NCBI RefSeq assembly: GCF_000687475.1 | Contig: NC_057317.1 | Coordinates: forward strand, 1,550,001-1,614,000 | Direction: 5' to 3' | Origin: Ustilaginoidea virens | Lineage: Eukaryota; Ascomycota; Sordariomycetes; Hypocreales; Clavicipitaceae | DNA: 64,000 bases | Shown: piece after piece, positions 23,391-35,496 of the stretch | Numbering within the stretch: the stretch's first letter is position 1 | Layout: each line of letters opens with the position of its first letter | Position numbers and translations under genes: made by a program | Notes under the pieces: model-generated | Databases searched by the model: none | Told to the model about the DNA's origin: nothing | The model's input: the letters and a program-made list of their open reading frames with translations, nothing else

Positions 23391-26273
23391 ACGGACTTGC
23401 CGTGGAGGTTGATGTCTCGCGGGTTAATGCCTCGAGGCAACAAACGCAAGCGCTGGCAAAGATTGACAGCGAAAAAAGCAAGGGGGCTCGAGAGCCTTAG
23501 AGCCCTGTACGAGTCAAGTTGGCAGGAGGGTAACTGAGAGTGAACCCGAGACGTTTCTGCTATTGTGTTTGCATCTTCTCAGCGTTGAACTTGTAGGGAC
23601 TGCGATTCGTTCAGAGTCGTGGGCGTGAGTCGTGGGCGAGATTCGAAAGACTGAAAAGGACGTAATGCGGACCCAGTTTCTCCAGGAAAGCCAAGGGGGG
23701 GGGTTGAATGAAGCTATGAGGCCAATGGCAATGATGTGAAGGACTTGTGTCGAGGGAACAGAATGCAGTATCGACAAGAGAAAACGGAGAAGACAGGGTA
23801 AAGATGGGTGGTTTCTGGGATGGTACTCTGTATATGTCGGTGAAACAGTACAAGGCAGCGAATAGAAAGAGCAGTCGGCAAACACGACAGAGCACTGAGG
23901 TGCTGAAGCCCAAGGATGGGAAGCGTGAAGCGTAAGCAGAATGCAGGTGCTGGTGTGAATTGGGTGGGAACGAGGGACGGGACGGGATGGGGGTCAGGCG
24001 AGAGGCAAGCCAGGAGGAGAAGTGAAGTGAGGAGGGAAGGGACTAACAGGTACGGAGTAGCCAGACCAGAAGGCCGCACGCGGGAACACGACAGGGCCGG
24101 TGGGGTGGGCCAGTGGCCAGTGGCCAGGAGCCAAGGAGCCAGGAGCCAACATAGGAGCCAGGAGCCAGGAGGCAGGCACGAGCTCCCGGCCCTTGCAGCC
24201 GCCTTGCCTTGCCTTGGCTGCAGGCACAGGCGCAAGGGGGGTTCTTGCACCAGACGGTTTCTGGTACGCCAGAGCAGAGTGACCAAAGTCACCAGACTTT
24301 GCTATGCATTGACCAGACTACGGACTCCGGAGTACAGACGCTTTCCAGTTTGCACACCGCCTGATACATGTCTGGCTCCTCACGTTCTGGCAGAGTTTCC
24401 AGCAAGGGAGGGGAGGGAGGTTGTACTGACACCAGACACCAGACACACCAGACCAGACTAGCTCCGCCCGCCATCGCCCGCCCATCCGTACTTTCGCCTG
24501 CATCGCCGTCTTGGTCGCACCAAGCAATCGACCATTTGGGGGGGAAAACAGCCGCTACGACGGCGGATTGGCCCAGCCTGCTTAGCACGGAGCATTTTCA
24601 GAAATTTTCTCCCGTGCGGGGGGCGGCCTGCAGTTGCATAAGCCAGGGTGAGAAATCCGAAATCCGTCGACGGAGCAAGCTCCAGCAACATGGCATTACG
24701 GACCGAGGAGGGAAAGAATACTCCGTACCGGACAAGCAACCAGGTCCAGGACGTTGAGCCTCTGCCTCGGGGCTTGCAGAGGAGGACCAGACGTTTACTT
24801 GTCGCAAACGTGCTGGCAGCTTTCATCAATGTCGTTTCCTTCATGTTGGCCGCCAGGTTTGACTTGACGCCTTGCCTTTCCTTCCGCTCGAACTAGGTAC
24901 CTAGGTACTTGGCTGGGGGCTTGGCTTGGGCTTGTCCTGGGCTTGTCTCGTTGGTTCAATGTTTGCTTTTTACGTGCTTCCTTGCACAGCGACAGCCAAT
25001 CAGTGACCGAGCACGTCTCTGGACGCGACCAGTACATGGGTACATAACTCTCCAGGTATTTTTGACCAGTACCCAAACCAGCCCCAACAAAGCAACAAAC
25101 GGCCAACATCATATCATGTCTTGACCAAGGCCTGTGTTTCCTGGATTCAAAACTCGTGCATACGGACCAGACTACTCCGTACTTGGAGATTCATGCTGCT
25201 GCCGGCACTGGCGCTGCTGCTGGCACTGGCGCTGCTGCCACTGCTTCTGCCGCTCTGCCGCTGCGTTGTTGGCTTTTCCTGGTGGCTGGCCGCTGCTCCC
25301 TTTGCTGGCTGGTGCTGATCCCTGCAAGTTCCGGCCAGGGGAGCTGGCAAATTTGAAATGTACTCCGTACATGGCATGCATCGGTTTAGTTGAGGGCTCA
25401 CCGGAAATTTCATGTACTTTGTCGACAAACTTGCATTTTGTCTACCGAGTACAGAGCAGAGCAATCCGGGAGACCAGAGTCTATACGTACCTACCTACCT
25501 AGGTATGGAAAATCGCATCCCCCGGAGTGCGAGAAGTGGGCAGCAGGTTGACCTCGAGAACTGCCGATTGATTATCCCTGGGGAAATAAATGCCTCCTCG
25601 CAGGAGACGCACGGTTTTCTAGCACCCAAGCAAAAATCACAGCCAAGGGTGGGTAAGTGCGTACGTACTGTACCTCTTGGCATGAGTCGCTGTCATCGAG
25701 ACCCTGCAAAGTCACCTTGCAGAGCACGAAGGAACAGAGTACTCGAAAGGGAGTTGGTACCAGACGGTTACATAGGTACATGTCAACAGAAACCAGGTAC
25801 CTTACCTAACCTAGGTACCTACCTAGGTAGGTAGGTACCTACCTAGGTTAGGAGGTAGGTAGGGATTGATATAGGATGGCCGCTGGAAATTGCCAAGTGT
25901 GGAGGCTTTCAGGGGATCAAGGCCGTCCAAAAAGGGCGCACGCCCACCACAGCACAGTGCAGGTAGTGCTGGTGGTTCAAACAAAAGTATATGTTGTCTG
26001 GTACGCACGTTAAGCCAGGCAGGCGCCAGCACTTGACCGTTGTCGTCAGCATCAGCACGCGATGTAATGATGTAATGTGTCAAGACCCTCATCTGCCCGA
26101 TCAGGAAGCTTCAATTTCAGGTGAAAGTCTAACTTGGCCGGGCTGGGCGATGCACAGTTGCTGACTGACACCTGTGACCTGGCAATGGTCCAGACATGGT
26201 CACCAGACGGCGACATCAGGCAGCCAAAGTTCTCAGGCAGGCCTCTTCCGCGGGGGAAGGGGGCGGGGGGTCC

Positions 26274-26310
26274 AACTTGCAACTTGCAACTTGCAACTTG
26301 CAACTTGCAA
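26274..26310. repeat. AACTTGC tandem repeat
   Basis: Five head-to-tail copies of the heptamer AACTTGC. Confidence 0.95.
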
Positions 26311-26923
26311 TGTTCCAAGCTGGCACTTGCACCAGCGGAATTTGCGCAGTTTGCTGGCGACTGGCTCAAAAATCAAACTACTCTCAGGGGCTGCGGCCCC
26401 ACCCACCAGACTGCAGCAGCCCGCCCTGCGTGTTTGGTGCGCTGAATCTTGCATGCCCCGTCTGGTGGTCGAGCGGCGAGCCAATGACGTGCCTGCTGGC
26501 CGCGGCGTGAGTGGAGTGCGGAGTGCGGAGCACCAAGTACCTACCTAATGTTCCTAACGTACCAGACACCAGAAACCAGACAGCATGGACGGACATGCTC
26601 CGTACACCAGTGACCTCCTGGGCTGCATGACGGCCGCTATCAACATGCCTTAGGTACCTAGATACCTACCTAGGTAGGTACCTTAGCCAGCCGCTTCATC
26701 TCCTTTGAGTATTGACCAGTACGGACCAAGGCTCGGCTCATCCGGTTGTGGAGACGGGACGGGCTAATTAGATCAAAAAATTTGGATTGTCGTGCCTTGT
26801 CGATTTAGCGGGCCGGCCCCACCACTTGGCGCTTACCTACCACCAGTCAATGATGTATAGTGATTTCGGCGGCGACTCTGTCGTCACAGAAACCTTACGT
26901 AGATGAATCCATCGGACATGGCC

Positions 26924-26966
26924 GGATAGCGGATAGCGGATAGCGGATAGCGGATAGCGGATAGCG
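26924..26966. repeat. GATAGCG tandem repeat
   Basis: Six head-to-tail heptamers of GATAGCG type, about 700 bp downstream of the MEX67 stop codon. Confidence 0.95.
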
Positions 26967-27646
26967 AGTCCTCGCTTTCGATGGGGTCGTGTGCGTGTTA
27001 TCCGCATCGTTGCTCGTGTTTCTGTTCCATTGATGCTTCTTTTCTTGCGTCACCGCCTCCAGGGCAGCCTCGGGGCGTCCTGCCTGTGCGCGGTACTCGG
27101 TACAGTACGAAATGAAACCAGATGGCTACGGCACAGCATGCAGATGCCATCTGGGCGCGTATCTGCGCGTGGCGCGATGCGCGTGCAGACTTGGCCAATC
27201 ACTGGATCCCCGGCATCGGGTTATAACTCATCTTGAACACCAGCTGCCAACCCACCACAACGGACGTGTCAGCCTTCCTGCTTGCATGACGAGTATGCTC
27301 GCATTGATGTCCTTTTCTTCCTTTCTTCTTTCCATCGCGGCCTGCAGAATCTTGCAATCACGATATTCATCCACCGTCATTTCTATTCGTCTGCACAGCT
27401 GGAAACGAACACTCATTATTGCCACCGTTCTAGCCAGCCAAAGCACCAAACTCCATACAGTATCCACTTGTTTTCTTCCCAAGCTCTTGCTATACAGTAC
27501 ACCTTCCCAAGTTCAATGACCGAGCCTGTCTTTTCCCGACACGTCCGCTCTTGTCTGCTCCGGTTTTCCCCGTGCCCAATGGTTCGTGGCAGGCGGCCGG
27601 CCCCGTGGCAAAGTCGCGCCCAACTCCCACCCACCATGATTAGGGC

Positions 27647-29904
27647 TTATTGTGCTGGCCGCGCCGCAAACGCTTCGGGAGGCAGTTGTGCCTACGGTCA
27701 ACCTGTTAGGAGGTCGTCTGCGAATGGGCATCGTGTGCGCTTCAAGCTTACCTTCTTCTCGTTGAAAACTACCAAGGCCTTGTCAAACTCCCAACCGACT
27801 TGGGTCAGACACATTTCCGAGTACTGAGGACTCATGCCAGTCTGCTTGCAGAGTTCTGCCACCATGGCTTCATGGTTGTTGCCTGCATTGACTTGAACTT
27901 GAATCGGCGGAACAAATACGTTGGGCAGCGGGCTGAAGGCTCTCAGCGATAGCTGATCACTGACAACTCGAATCGGCCCTTTGCCGGGCTGGCCGGGCCC
28001 CAAGACAAATGTTCGAGAGAAACTTCGCTTCCCTACCGCCGCGGTTTTCGGGTCCAGCTCGTCGAACTCGCCGTGCACTGAAATGATCAATCCGTCCACA
28101 CCAAGCCGGTTCTGGCCAGTAGGATCTGCCAGGCCTGGGAGTGGATGGCAGTCCATAATGTATTTGCTAAGATCGTCCTTGATGTTGGGATGCTTGGTCG
28201 GCGGAAGGCTTTTCCACAGCTCCTGAATCAAGCTTGCGCCTTTGAAGAGTCGCTGTATGCGGGCGGGTTGATGCGTTATCTTGATTAAATTCCGCGAAAA
28301 CTTGATGTAAGCACCCCAGGGAATCGGAGCAGGCGCGTCCGTGTCCCTGACGGATTGCGTGTCAATAGCCAAGGAGAACTGACTATCGTCGTCGTAAAAC
28401 CTAAAGGCCAGGCCTTGCCGGTCGCTGTCGTATGCGCCAAAGAAGTCGAGCAGAAAGTTTTCACCGATGCCGTTAACATCGCGGAAGTCTGGTCCGCTTT
28501 GAGGTATCGGCTTTGGCCTTGTCGCGGCCTGTTGTTCCGCGATCTGCTCAGGAGTACGAAGCTGCATGCCATTTACATCCTGCAGCTTGGGAAACCACTG
28601 TAGTATTGTTGCTTTGTAATCCGGTTCTGAAACTTCGATAGGGTTGCCAGTCATGTAAATCGTTTCCAGCATCTTGAATTTACCCTTCCACTTGTCAAGA
28701 GCCTGCATGTTCCCTATTTGATTGCCACTCATATCGAGATTCTTCAAATGTGGAAATGTCGTGGCGACAGAATCAACCTGGGAAACATCGTCGATGCTGT
28801 TGTTGGCGAGACTGATGCTCTCAATTGCTTCCCGCTTTTCCGTGGCAGTCTTGAATAAACCGTCACAGATTGCCATGAGGCCCTTGAACGTTTTCAGAGC
28901 GCGCTCTCTGTTCTCAAACATGCCCAGTTGAACAAGCTCGGCATCAGTGGCTAGGGAATCAAGTTTCAGGAGTTTGTTGGCACCGTGGTACCGCTGACTC
29001 AGGATCGATTGCAGCTTGGCTCGCAGCTCTTGCGTTTCCTTCGACTCCGTCGCCTTGTTCGGGTGTGCTAAATCGTCAGTAGACTCAACAATCTCTAATT
29101 GAGCACCAGCGAAGGTGAAAGTGTTGAGCTTGAAAAGATCGTCTGCATCTTCCTTCGACGCTCCTATAAAGACATAATCACCAGCCATGTGTGACTGTAC
29201 AATGTTAGCCATTAGGAATACGAAGCATTCAGGACCAGGGCGAGGATAATAAACGTATTCTCCGGTAAAGAAAAGGCTCCCGGAGGAGGAAGCAGTGCCG
29301 ATGCCGCTTTTGTGCGGATTATTCGACTTCTGGTTATGCTTTGATGCCCTGGATGCCGCGTTAATCGCGTTGATGATGGACATACCTTCTTAATCATGAC
29401 TTGTCGGGTTTGTTTCCCAGCGCTAGAAGTAAGTGAGGATGCCTTTCTTTCCAGGAACGACAGCAGATCACTTAGGCCGCCGTCTTGATTGTTGGCGGCT
29501 TTGCTTTGCTTCAGTCCGTGGACACGCAGAAAGCATAAGCCATTTCCTTTGCCCCTTCCTCGGCTACTTCGCCCAGAGTTGGCTTCAGACACCCTGGAAG
29601 CAAGGCTGGAAACCTCGTTTCTTGATAAATGTTTCAGAACCGTTTGAGCAGCTGTGGAAACGCCTCGTGGATTTTTGCCTGTGCCGGCTCTTGCAGGTCT
29701 TCCTTTCCCGTTCTTGGCCTCGGTGGCCACAGTTCTTGCAGCACGTTTGCCGATAGCGTCCATGTCAAGGTCGCCGTCTAGATCAGCCCTGGTCGCACCT
29801 GCTCTTCTCTTCTGAACACCTCCTCGGGTGGTAGTTTTTGCTCCAGTCGTGGCTCCACGAGTAGTCCATGACGAGCTAGTTGCACGAGGACCCCGGGGTG
29901 CCAT
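27647..29904 (-). CDS. MEX67: mRNA export receptor Mex67 (TAP/NXF1)
   Basis: Exons 29386-29904, 27752-29194 and 27647-27691 give 668 residues. Mex67, with Mtr2, carries mRNPs through the nuclear pore. The junctions are diagnostic: VMIKK-SHMAGDY across intron 1 (donor GTATGT, branch GCTAACA) and FNEKK-AQLPPEAF across intron 2 (donor GTAAGC, branch CCTAACA). Domain order is Arg/Gly-rich N-terminus, RNA-binding fold to about residue 205, leucine-rich repeats at about 295-385 (SISLANNSI, NLDMSGNQI, TIYMTGNPI), NTF2-like domain at about 415-600 (binds Mtr2), and TAP-C/UBA-like domain at about 618-668 that contacts FG nucleoporins. The start at 29904 (MAPRGPRAT) is preferred over an in-frame ATG 17 codons upstream, because Mex67 proteins usually begin in this Arg/Gly-rich stretch. 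It is divergent from MPH1. Confidence 0.95.
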
Positions 29905-31032
29905 GATGGAAAGTGGAGGGTTGTTTTCCAGTCGACGCGCGTAAACTCTCGGCACAGGGGACTTGACGAACTAATCTCTAAAGGTGGTTTGTCGATAGTA
30001 TTCGTCTCCAATGTCTTTGTTATCGTAAGTGGAATGCGCGTCTCGATAACTGCCTGGCCGAGAGGTGTTGAAAAAGATGGAAGGAGTATGAAAGACAGTC
30101 TATCTTTCTCCTTCTTGTCTTTTTTTTTCCGTCGTTGTAACTGTTAACGGTTTATATATATATATTTTTTTTGTTTTTTGGAGCGAGAGAGAAGATGCAG
30201 GTGGTGGTGTCCAGGTCCGTGATATGATAGATGACGTAGGTCTCTTTCAGGTAACGGAGAAGCTGCCCGCGATCAAGATCAGGGAGATCTTGATCAGATC
30301 AGGCGGGGACCCTGAGGAGGACAACAGGATTGTAGTCAAGCGGCGACAGTTGATACGGCTAAACTTCTGGGTCACTGGTGTCTGTTGTACAGTGACTATC
30401 GTTGGCGCAATCCGGCCCTGGATTCCCACTGTCGCATCGGCCTCGGCGTGCTATTTCGTGTACGGTGGCTTGACAATCGTGATTCAGACAACAAAGAGCG
30501 TTGATGTTGATGGAAGAAAATGAGTTTGAACGGGAACGGTGGTTTGGTGACGTCCGTTCGCACCCACTTTTCTTGTTCAACTCGGCCCACACTAGTACCT
30601 ACCCTAAGATAACCTTTGGACGACAGCACATGTGCAGTCTCCAAAGACAAAAGTCCTCACTGAAAAAAACCAGGAAATGGAAACTTTGATGCACACTCTT
30701 CTATAGGAGCCCGCTGGTTTCAAGAAAGAAGCACCTGTATTGCAATAACTGGAACTGAGCTACGTATGCCTGTTCTTCAGATACTTGCGCCGGGTGGGTC
30801 CAACATTTTACGGATTTCATAAAGAAAACGCCAGTCACGTGACATGGTTTCTGTTTCGCGTCTGGTTCTCGGATGAGCCGTGTCGAGGGTCAGCCTAAGC
30901 GCGTTAACATCGAGAGCCGTGTTGGTCAGGATTCGCGCTCCATCACCAGTCTCATCTAATCAACGGGGTTTTTGTTGCACTTGGCCTGATGACCCAAGAA
31001 CAACGAAGCATACGGCCTTCAACCCTCCCGCC
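29905..31032. other. Divergent promoter region MEX67/MPH1
   Basis: A shared upstream region of 1.1 kb. It contains a TA/T-rich tract (30150-30178), a perfect 10-bp inverted repeat with a 5-nt loop (30271-30280 and 30286-30295), a doubtful 99-codon open frame (30224-30523), and GTCACGTGAC at 30834-30843. The open frame upstream of MPH1 from 30880 is in phase with the gene, but the N-terminal extension it would add has no family support. Confidence 0.55.
30834..30843. promoter_or_regulatory. Palindromic E-box GTCACGTGAC
   Basis: A perfect 10-bp palindrome around CACGTG, 190 bp upstream of the MPH1 start codon. This is the site class bound by bHLH factors such as Cbf1 and Pho4. Occupancy is unknown. 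Confidence 0.5.
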
Positions 31033-34000
31033 ATGGACGACGGCGAGTTCGGCGATGACTTTTCTGACGAGGACTTTTTGAAGGCTTTGGACCAGATTTC
31101 TTCGTCCAATACCAGGGAACTCCACCGTCAACCGTCAGATGCCGCACAGTGCCAGGCACAGCCCTGGCAGGGATCAGATCCATTGCAAGCAGCAGCGCAA
31201 GTACTCCAAGATTTGCCTCCTGACGCCTTTTCACTATCAGAATCAGAGCATTCGGATACCGCGATTGCTGAAAAACCTACACCTGCAACGATTTCAAGCC
31301 GTCCGAGACAGAAAAATGGGCTGCAGAGAACTAATTCCGGAAGCTATCGTCAGACAACACTCTGGGGTACAATGGCTCATGATGATTCTTCGAATCACCC
31401 GCAACTCCCGAATCAGAAAGTGTCCAGAGCCGGCGTACCACGGGAAGAGTTGACACATCATGAGATCGACAGAGAAGCAATGAAAACGTGGGTTTATCCC
31501 ACCAACCTGGGCGCTATACGAGACTATCAGTTCAGCATTGTCAAGAACAGTCTGTTTAACAATACCCTAGTCGCCTTGCCTACTGGATTAGGGAAAACCT
31601 TCATTGCTGCCACAGTTATGCTGAACTTTTACCGCTGGACAAGGTCGGCAAAAATTGTGTTTGTAGCGCCTACGAAGCCTTTAGTTGCCCAGCAAGTTGA
31701 TGCCTGCTACAACATTGTTGGCATGCCACGATCCGACACCACCCTGTTGACAGGAGAGATACAACCAGCACTCCGTGTGGAAGAGTGGGAGACTAAACGG
31801 GTCTTCTTCATGACGCCACAGACTCTATTGAACGACTTGTCTCACGGGTATGCTGATCCCAAAAGCATCGCCCTAATCGTCATCGACGAAGCACATCGCG
31901 CTGTTGGCGAGTATGCCTACGCCAAAGTGACCAAATTCATCAGAAGGTTTTCGAAAAGCTTCCGCATTTTGGCATTAACGGCGACACCCGGCTCGAAGAT
32001 TGAAACCGTGCAAGAAGTTATTGACAATCTGGGTATATCCCACTGTGAGATTCGGACCGAACAGTCCATTGATATTCGGCAATATGTGCACGACAGAAAT
32101 ATCGAACAGCTGGTCTTGGATCCGTCAGACGAAATGAATCTTATCAGCGAGCTATTTTCCGAAGCTTTGAAGCCTCTTGTAGACAAGCTCAGTTCGCAAA
32201 ACATATACTACGGCCGAAATCCCATGGCGATGACGACCTTTGGGCTGATGCAGGCACAAAAAGAATGGTTGGCGACAAGAGGAAGGCATGCGAATCAGGG
32301 GGTTCAGTTCATGATGAGGGCGACATTCGGAGTCCTGACCGGTCTTGCGCACTCGATCAAACTACTCAACTTTCATGGGATAAAACCGTTTTACGACAAC
32401 ATGGTTGATTTCCGTAACGAACAAGAAGGGAAAGGCGAGAAGGGTTCCAAGTACAAACGCCAGCTGGTTGAACATGCCGGTTTTCGGCAAATGATGGATA
32501 GGATATCGGCCTGGCTGAGAACAGACGGCTTCGTGGGGCATCCGAAGCTCACGGCACTAGCTGACTGCGTGCTAAACCACTTTATGGATCGAGGGGAAGA
32601 CTCGCCAACGCGTGTGATTGTTTTCAGCGAGTACCGGGACTCGGCCGAGGAAATCGTACGCGAACTGAACAAGCACCGGCCACTACTCAAAGCTAGTGTC
32701 TTTGTTGGACAGGCGGATGGCAAGCGTGGCGAGGGAATGAAACAAGCGCAGCAGATTCAGACGATTGACAGGTTTCGAAAGGGCGAGTTTAACGTTTTGG
32801 TGGCCACGTCGATTGGCGAGGAAGGGTTGGACATTGGACAGGTCGACCTCATCGTATGCTACGATTCATCGGCATCTCCAATCCGAATGCTGCAACGAAT
32901 GGGACGAACCGGGCGCAAAAGGGCGGGGAGAATTGTGTTGTTGCTGATGAGAGGGAAAGAAGAGGACCAGTTTGCCAAATCCAAGGATAGCTACGCAAAG
33001 ATGCAAAAGCTGATATGCGAGGGAAGTCGGTTCAACTTTCGATTCGACTTGTCGACGAGGATTGTTCCCAGGGACATTCGACCAGAGGTGCAGAAGCGAC
33101 ACGTCGACATTCCGCTCGAAAACACCCAGAACCAGTCTCTTCCGGAGCCCAAGAAGCGCCGTGCCCCGGCAGTGAGAAAAAAGCCGGCCAAGAAGTTCCA
33201 CATGCCGGATGGAGTGGAAACGGGGTTTCAGAGCCTGTCCTACTACATGAACGGTGGCCAATCTACATCCAGACAAGAGAAGCCAGGATGCAACCATGAG
33301 CTGGATGACCTTGAAGAGATTCCCGACGTAAACGCTGTTACGCTATCCAGCGAAGAGCTTAAGGAGCTCGATCGGGCATATCGGTATTTGCCCTTCGACC
33401 ACGGCGCGGTTGAAGAAACGGATATGCCCAGTTTGACTGCGTTCCCGATCCTTCAGAGACAACTGCGGCCGGTGGGTGCTGTCAAGCATGGCACTTACAC
33501 TAAGCGTGTTGTGAAGCTCTTGGCGAAAATGAGTGACGGCCCGCATAGTATGATGAGGCAGCTGGACATCGTGGACACACCTATTATCGCAGACATACCT
33601 GTTGAAGGGTTCGTGGAGTCAGATGCAGAGTCAGAGGATCTACGACTCCCAGATGCCAGCACGAGAAATCGGCCAACCGCCCAGAACTCGACCACAACGA
33701 ATAATGGAGACGCGGAGCCATCAAACAACAAGAAGAGGAAATTTTCAGCACCAGAGCCAGACGACGTGCACGTCAAAGCATCCACAAGCAAAGAAGAAGA
33801 TGTGCAGCCGAGGGGCAAATCACGCCAGATGCAGAGGTTGAAAGGTAAACGGAAAAGGAGGAAAACTACGAGAAGCCCAGGAGGCGGTATCAATAGCGAC
33901 GAAGTAGGAGACGACTGCGAACGAGACAGCGACCTCGGCGACAGCAGTGATTCGGATGACGGGGCCGATCTGCGGGATTTCGTTGTGGAGGACAACCAAG

Positions 34001-34281
34001 CGACATCCAGCCTGGCCGGTTCGCAAGCAACCTCGTGGACCACGGCATCGAAAAGCGGCACGCCCAAAAAGGAGCCCCAACGACCATTTTATGTCCCTAC
34101 CACTTTTTCAGCCTCACAAGAGAGCGACGCCATTCCTGATTTGAAGACGTTAGTTGGTGGTGGCAGAAGCACCGGAAAAGTTGAGATGAACAATGTAGTC
34201 GAGTCGGATCTTGGTAGTCATGATGCGCGACGCGTAGCGCGTGGGAGACAAAGAATCCTGGACAGCGATAGCGACGAGTGA
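31033..34281 (+). CDS. MPH1: FANCM-family DNA helicase Mph1
   Basis: An intronless gene for 1082 residues. Mph1 is a 3'-5' SF2 helicase/translocase that remodels stalled forks and dissociates D-loops, favouring non-crossover repair in the nucleus. Motif I LPTGLGKT lies at 182-189 (Walker lysine K188), the DEAH box at 285-288 (VIDEAHRA), motif III in LALTATPG, and motif [14 protein letters not shown] at 621-632, so the helicase core looks intact. The region between the two RecA folds (about 370-510) is the FANCM-type insert. The C-terminus is acidic and Lys-rich, as in fungal orthologues. The start at 31033 ([16 protein letters not shown]) is chosen over the in-frame ATG at 30880 because acidic [12 protein letters not shown] N-termini are typical of fungal Mph1. 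Confidence 0.96.
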   Translation: MDDGEFGDDFSDEDFLKALDQISSSNTRELHRQPSDAAQCQAQPWQGSDPLQAAAQVLQDLPPDAFSLSESEHSDTAIAEKPTPATISSRPRQKNGLQRTNSGSYRQTTLWGTMAHDDSSNHPQLPNQKVSRAGVPREELTHHEIDREAMKTWVYPTNLGAIRDYQFSIVKNSLFNNTLVALPTGLGKTFIAATVMLNFYRWTRSAKIVFVAPTKPLVAQQVDACYNIVGMPRSDTTLLTGEIQPALRVEEWETKRVFFMTPQTLLNDLSHGYADPKSIALIVIDEAHRAVGEYAYAKVTKFIRRFSKSFRILALTATPGSKIETVQEVIDNLGISHCEIRTEQSIDIRQYVHDRNIEQLVLDPSDEMNLISELFSEALKPLVDKLSSQNIYYGRNPMAMTTFGLMQAQKEWLATRGRHANQGVQFMMRATFGVLTGLAHSIKLLNFHGIKPFYDNMVDFRNEQEGKGEKGSKYKRQLVEHAGFRQMMDRISAWLRTDGFVGHPKLTALADCVLNHFMDRGEDSPTRVIVFSEYRDSAEEIVRELNKHRPLLKASVFVGQADGKRGEGMKQAQQIQTIDRFRKGEFNVLVATSIGEEGLDIGQVDLIVCYDSSASPIRMLQRMGRTGRKRAGRIVLLLMRGKEEDQFAKSKDSYAKMQKLICEGSRFNFRFDLSTRIVPRDIRPEVQKRHVDIPLENTQNQSLPEPKKRRAPAVRKKPAKKFHMPDGVETGFQSLSYYMNGGQSTSRQEKPGCNHELDDLEEIPDVNAVTLSSEELKELDRAYRYLPFDHGAVEETDMPSLTAFPILQRQLRPVGAVKHGTYTKRVVKLLAKMSDGPHSMMRQLDIVDTPIIADIPVEGFVESDAESEDLRLPDASTRNRPTAQNSTTTNNGDAEPSNNKKRKFSAPEPDDVHVKASTSKEEDVQPRGKSRQMQRLKGKRKRRKTTRSPGGGINSDEVGDDCERDSDLGDSSDSDDGADLRDFVVEDNQATSSLAGSQATSWTTASKSGTPKKEPQRPFYVPTTFSASQESDAIPDLKTLVGGGRSTGKVEMNNVVESDLGSHDARRVARGRQRILDSDSDE

Positions 34282-34919
34282 AGAAGGTATTACAAATCCC
34301 AATGGCAGGTAATTGGACATCTGGACGAGTTGTCACGGCGAAGACGACGGAAATGGAAGTTGGGTACCAAGGTACTTGTATTTCTAATTGCTGAGCTACA
34401 TATGCACATCGAGGTCGCGAGTGATCACGATCCAATTTCGTCCAACCGTGTCATACCAAACGTGTCGTCGAGCCGATCGAATCTTCAAGGGCCAGATAAT
34501 TAGCTTCAAGGACTCGCGTGAAGAATACGTTTTGTATCCGCGCAACGAGAAAACAAGGACTTGGCAGAAACTAGTTTAGGCAAACCAGTAAACGAATCTC
34601 GTCTCAGAAACCCAGGTTATAAGCACCACCACCCCCTACCGCATCCAACCAGCCCGACAACGAGGATCCGCAAAAGCCCCAGCACCCTGCAAACACGCAC
34701 GTGGCGATGCGGTAGAGCAGTGACCAGTTTGTCGTAGCCATGGGATCGAAAAACTCGTTGGCGGGGAGAAAGGTCGCAAGTCGAGGAGTGCTTTTGCACT
34801 CGCAAAGAAACTTGCGAGGCAATCACACCCAAGGGGGGGTCTCAGACGGCTCTTCCTAAGATTATATGGAGGGTTTTGTAGAAACACAACAATTCATCAT
34901 TTTTCGAGATTTGTTTTTC

Positions 34920-34920
<1 letters not shown>

Positions 34921-34950
<30 letters not shown>

Positions 34951-34966
34951 CTTCTTCTTCTTCTTC
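34921..34966. repeat. (CTT)n microsatellite
   Basis: About 15 uninterrupted trinucleotide units (CTT/TTC). Confidence 0.97.
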
Positions 34967-35105
34967 ATTCTTGAGCTGGGAAACAACAAGGGGGCCAAGG
35001 GCTTACCTTTTCAAGGAGTCGTTTTTTTTGAAACGAGAAAATCTTGATGAAAAGAAAAGGGAGGGAAAAAAAAAAAAGCTCGCTTGACGCGCAGAGTAGA
35101 TAAAG

Positions 35106-35124
35106 CCCCCCCCCCCCCCCCCCC
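35106..35124. repeat. Poly-C run (19 nt)
   Basis: Nineteen consecutive C upstream of the ATG33-like gene; on the other strand it is equivalent to the poly-G runs elsewhere in the window. Confidence 0.9.
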
Positions 35125-35496
35125 ACGTCAGCAGCCCTGGCCAATCATTTGTTCGCTGGCCTTGTTCGGCTTACCAAGCATTGATGGGGACAAAGGGACA
35201 AGCCACAAGACGCGGAGTCACAAGCCACCTACCTGGTCCAAGCCCCGTCCAAGCCCCCCCCGTTGAAAGCAAGCCTAAGCGGGTTCTGCTAGCGAAGAGA
35301 TGCTCGTCATCACCCAATGTCTGGCTGCTCCGTTACACTTGGCACCCCTCTTTGCCCAACAAAGGTCCAACGTAGCTGGCATCTACCTTTTCCCATCGTC
35401 ACATCATCACCCTCGTACGCTCCTCGGGCTCCTCGGGCTCGTCCTCCTCACCTGTTGTCGAAACCGCCGCCTGTTGAATCCCCTCCAGTAACCGCG

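Larger units (their letters stand above)
23391..27646. other. Long spacer, kelch gene to MEX67
   Basis: A 4.2-kb stretch without a supportable gene. The left end should hold the kelch-gene promoter and the right end the MEX67 3' UTR. It is full of dispersed motifs: TACGGAGTA forms at 24051, 24719, 25173, 25361 and 26606, and GGTACCTA clusters at about 24893, 25489, 25795-25860, 26538 and 26649-26690. Short repeats of CCAGGAGCCA (near 24117-24170) and ACCAGAC (near 24424-24455) are also present. Confidence 0.5.
34282..35496. other. Spacer MPH1 to ATG33-like gene
   Basis: No gene supported. It contains the MPH1 3' UTR, a TTC microsatellite (34921-34966), a 19-nt poly-C run (35106-35124) and the promoter and leader of the next gene. 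Confidence 0.55.
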
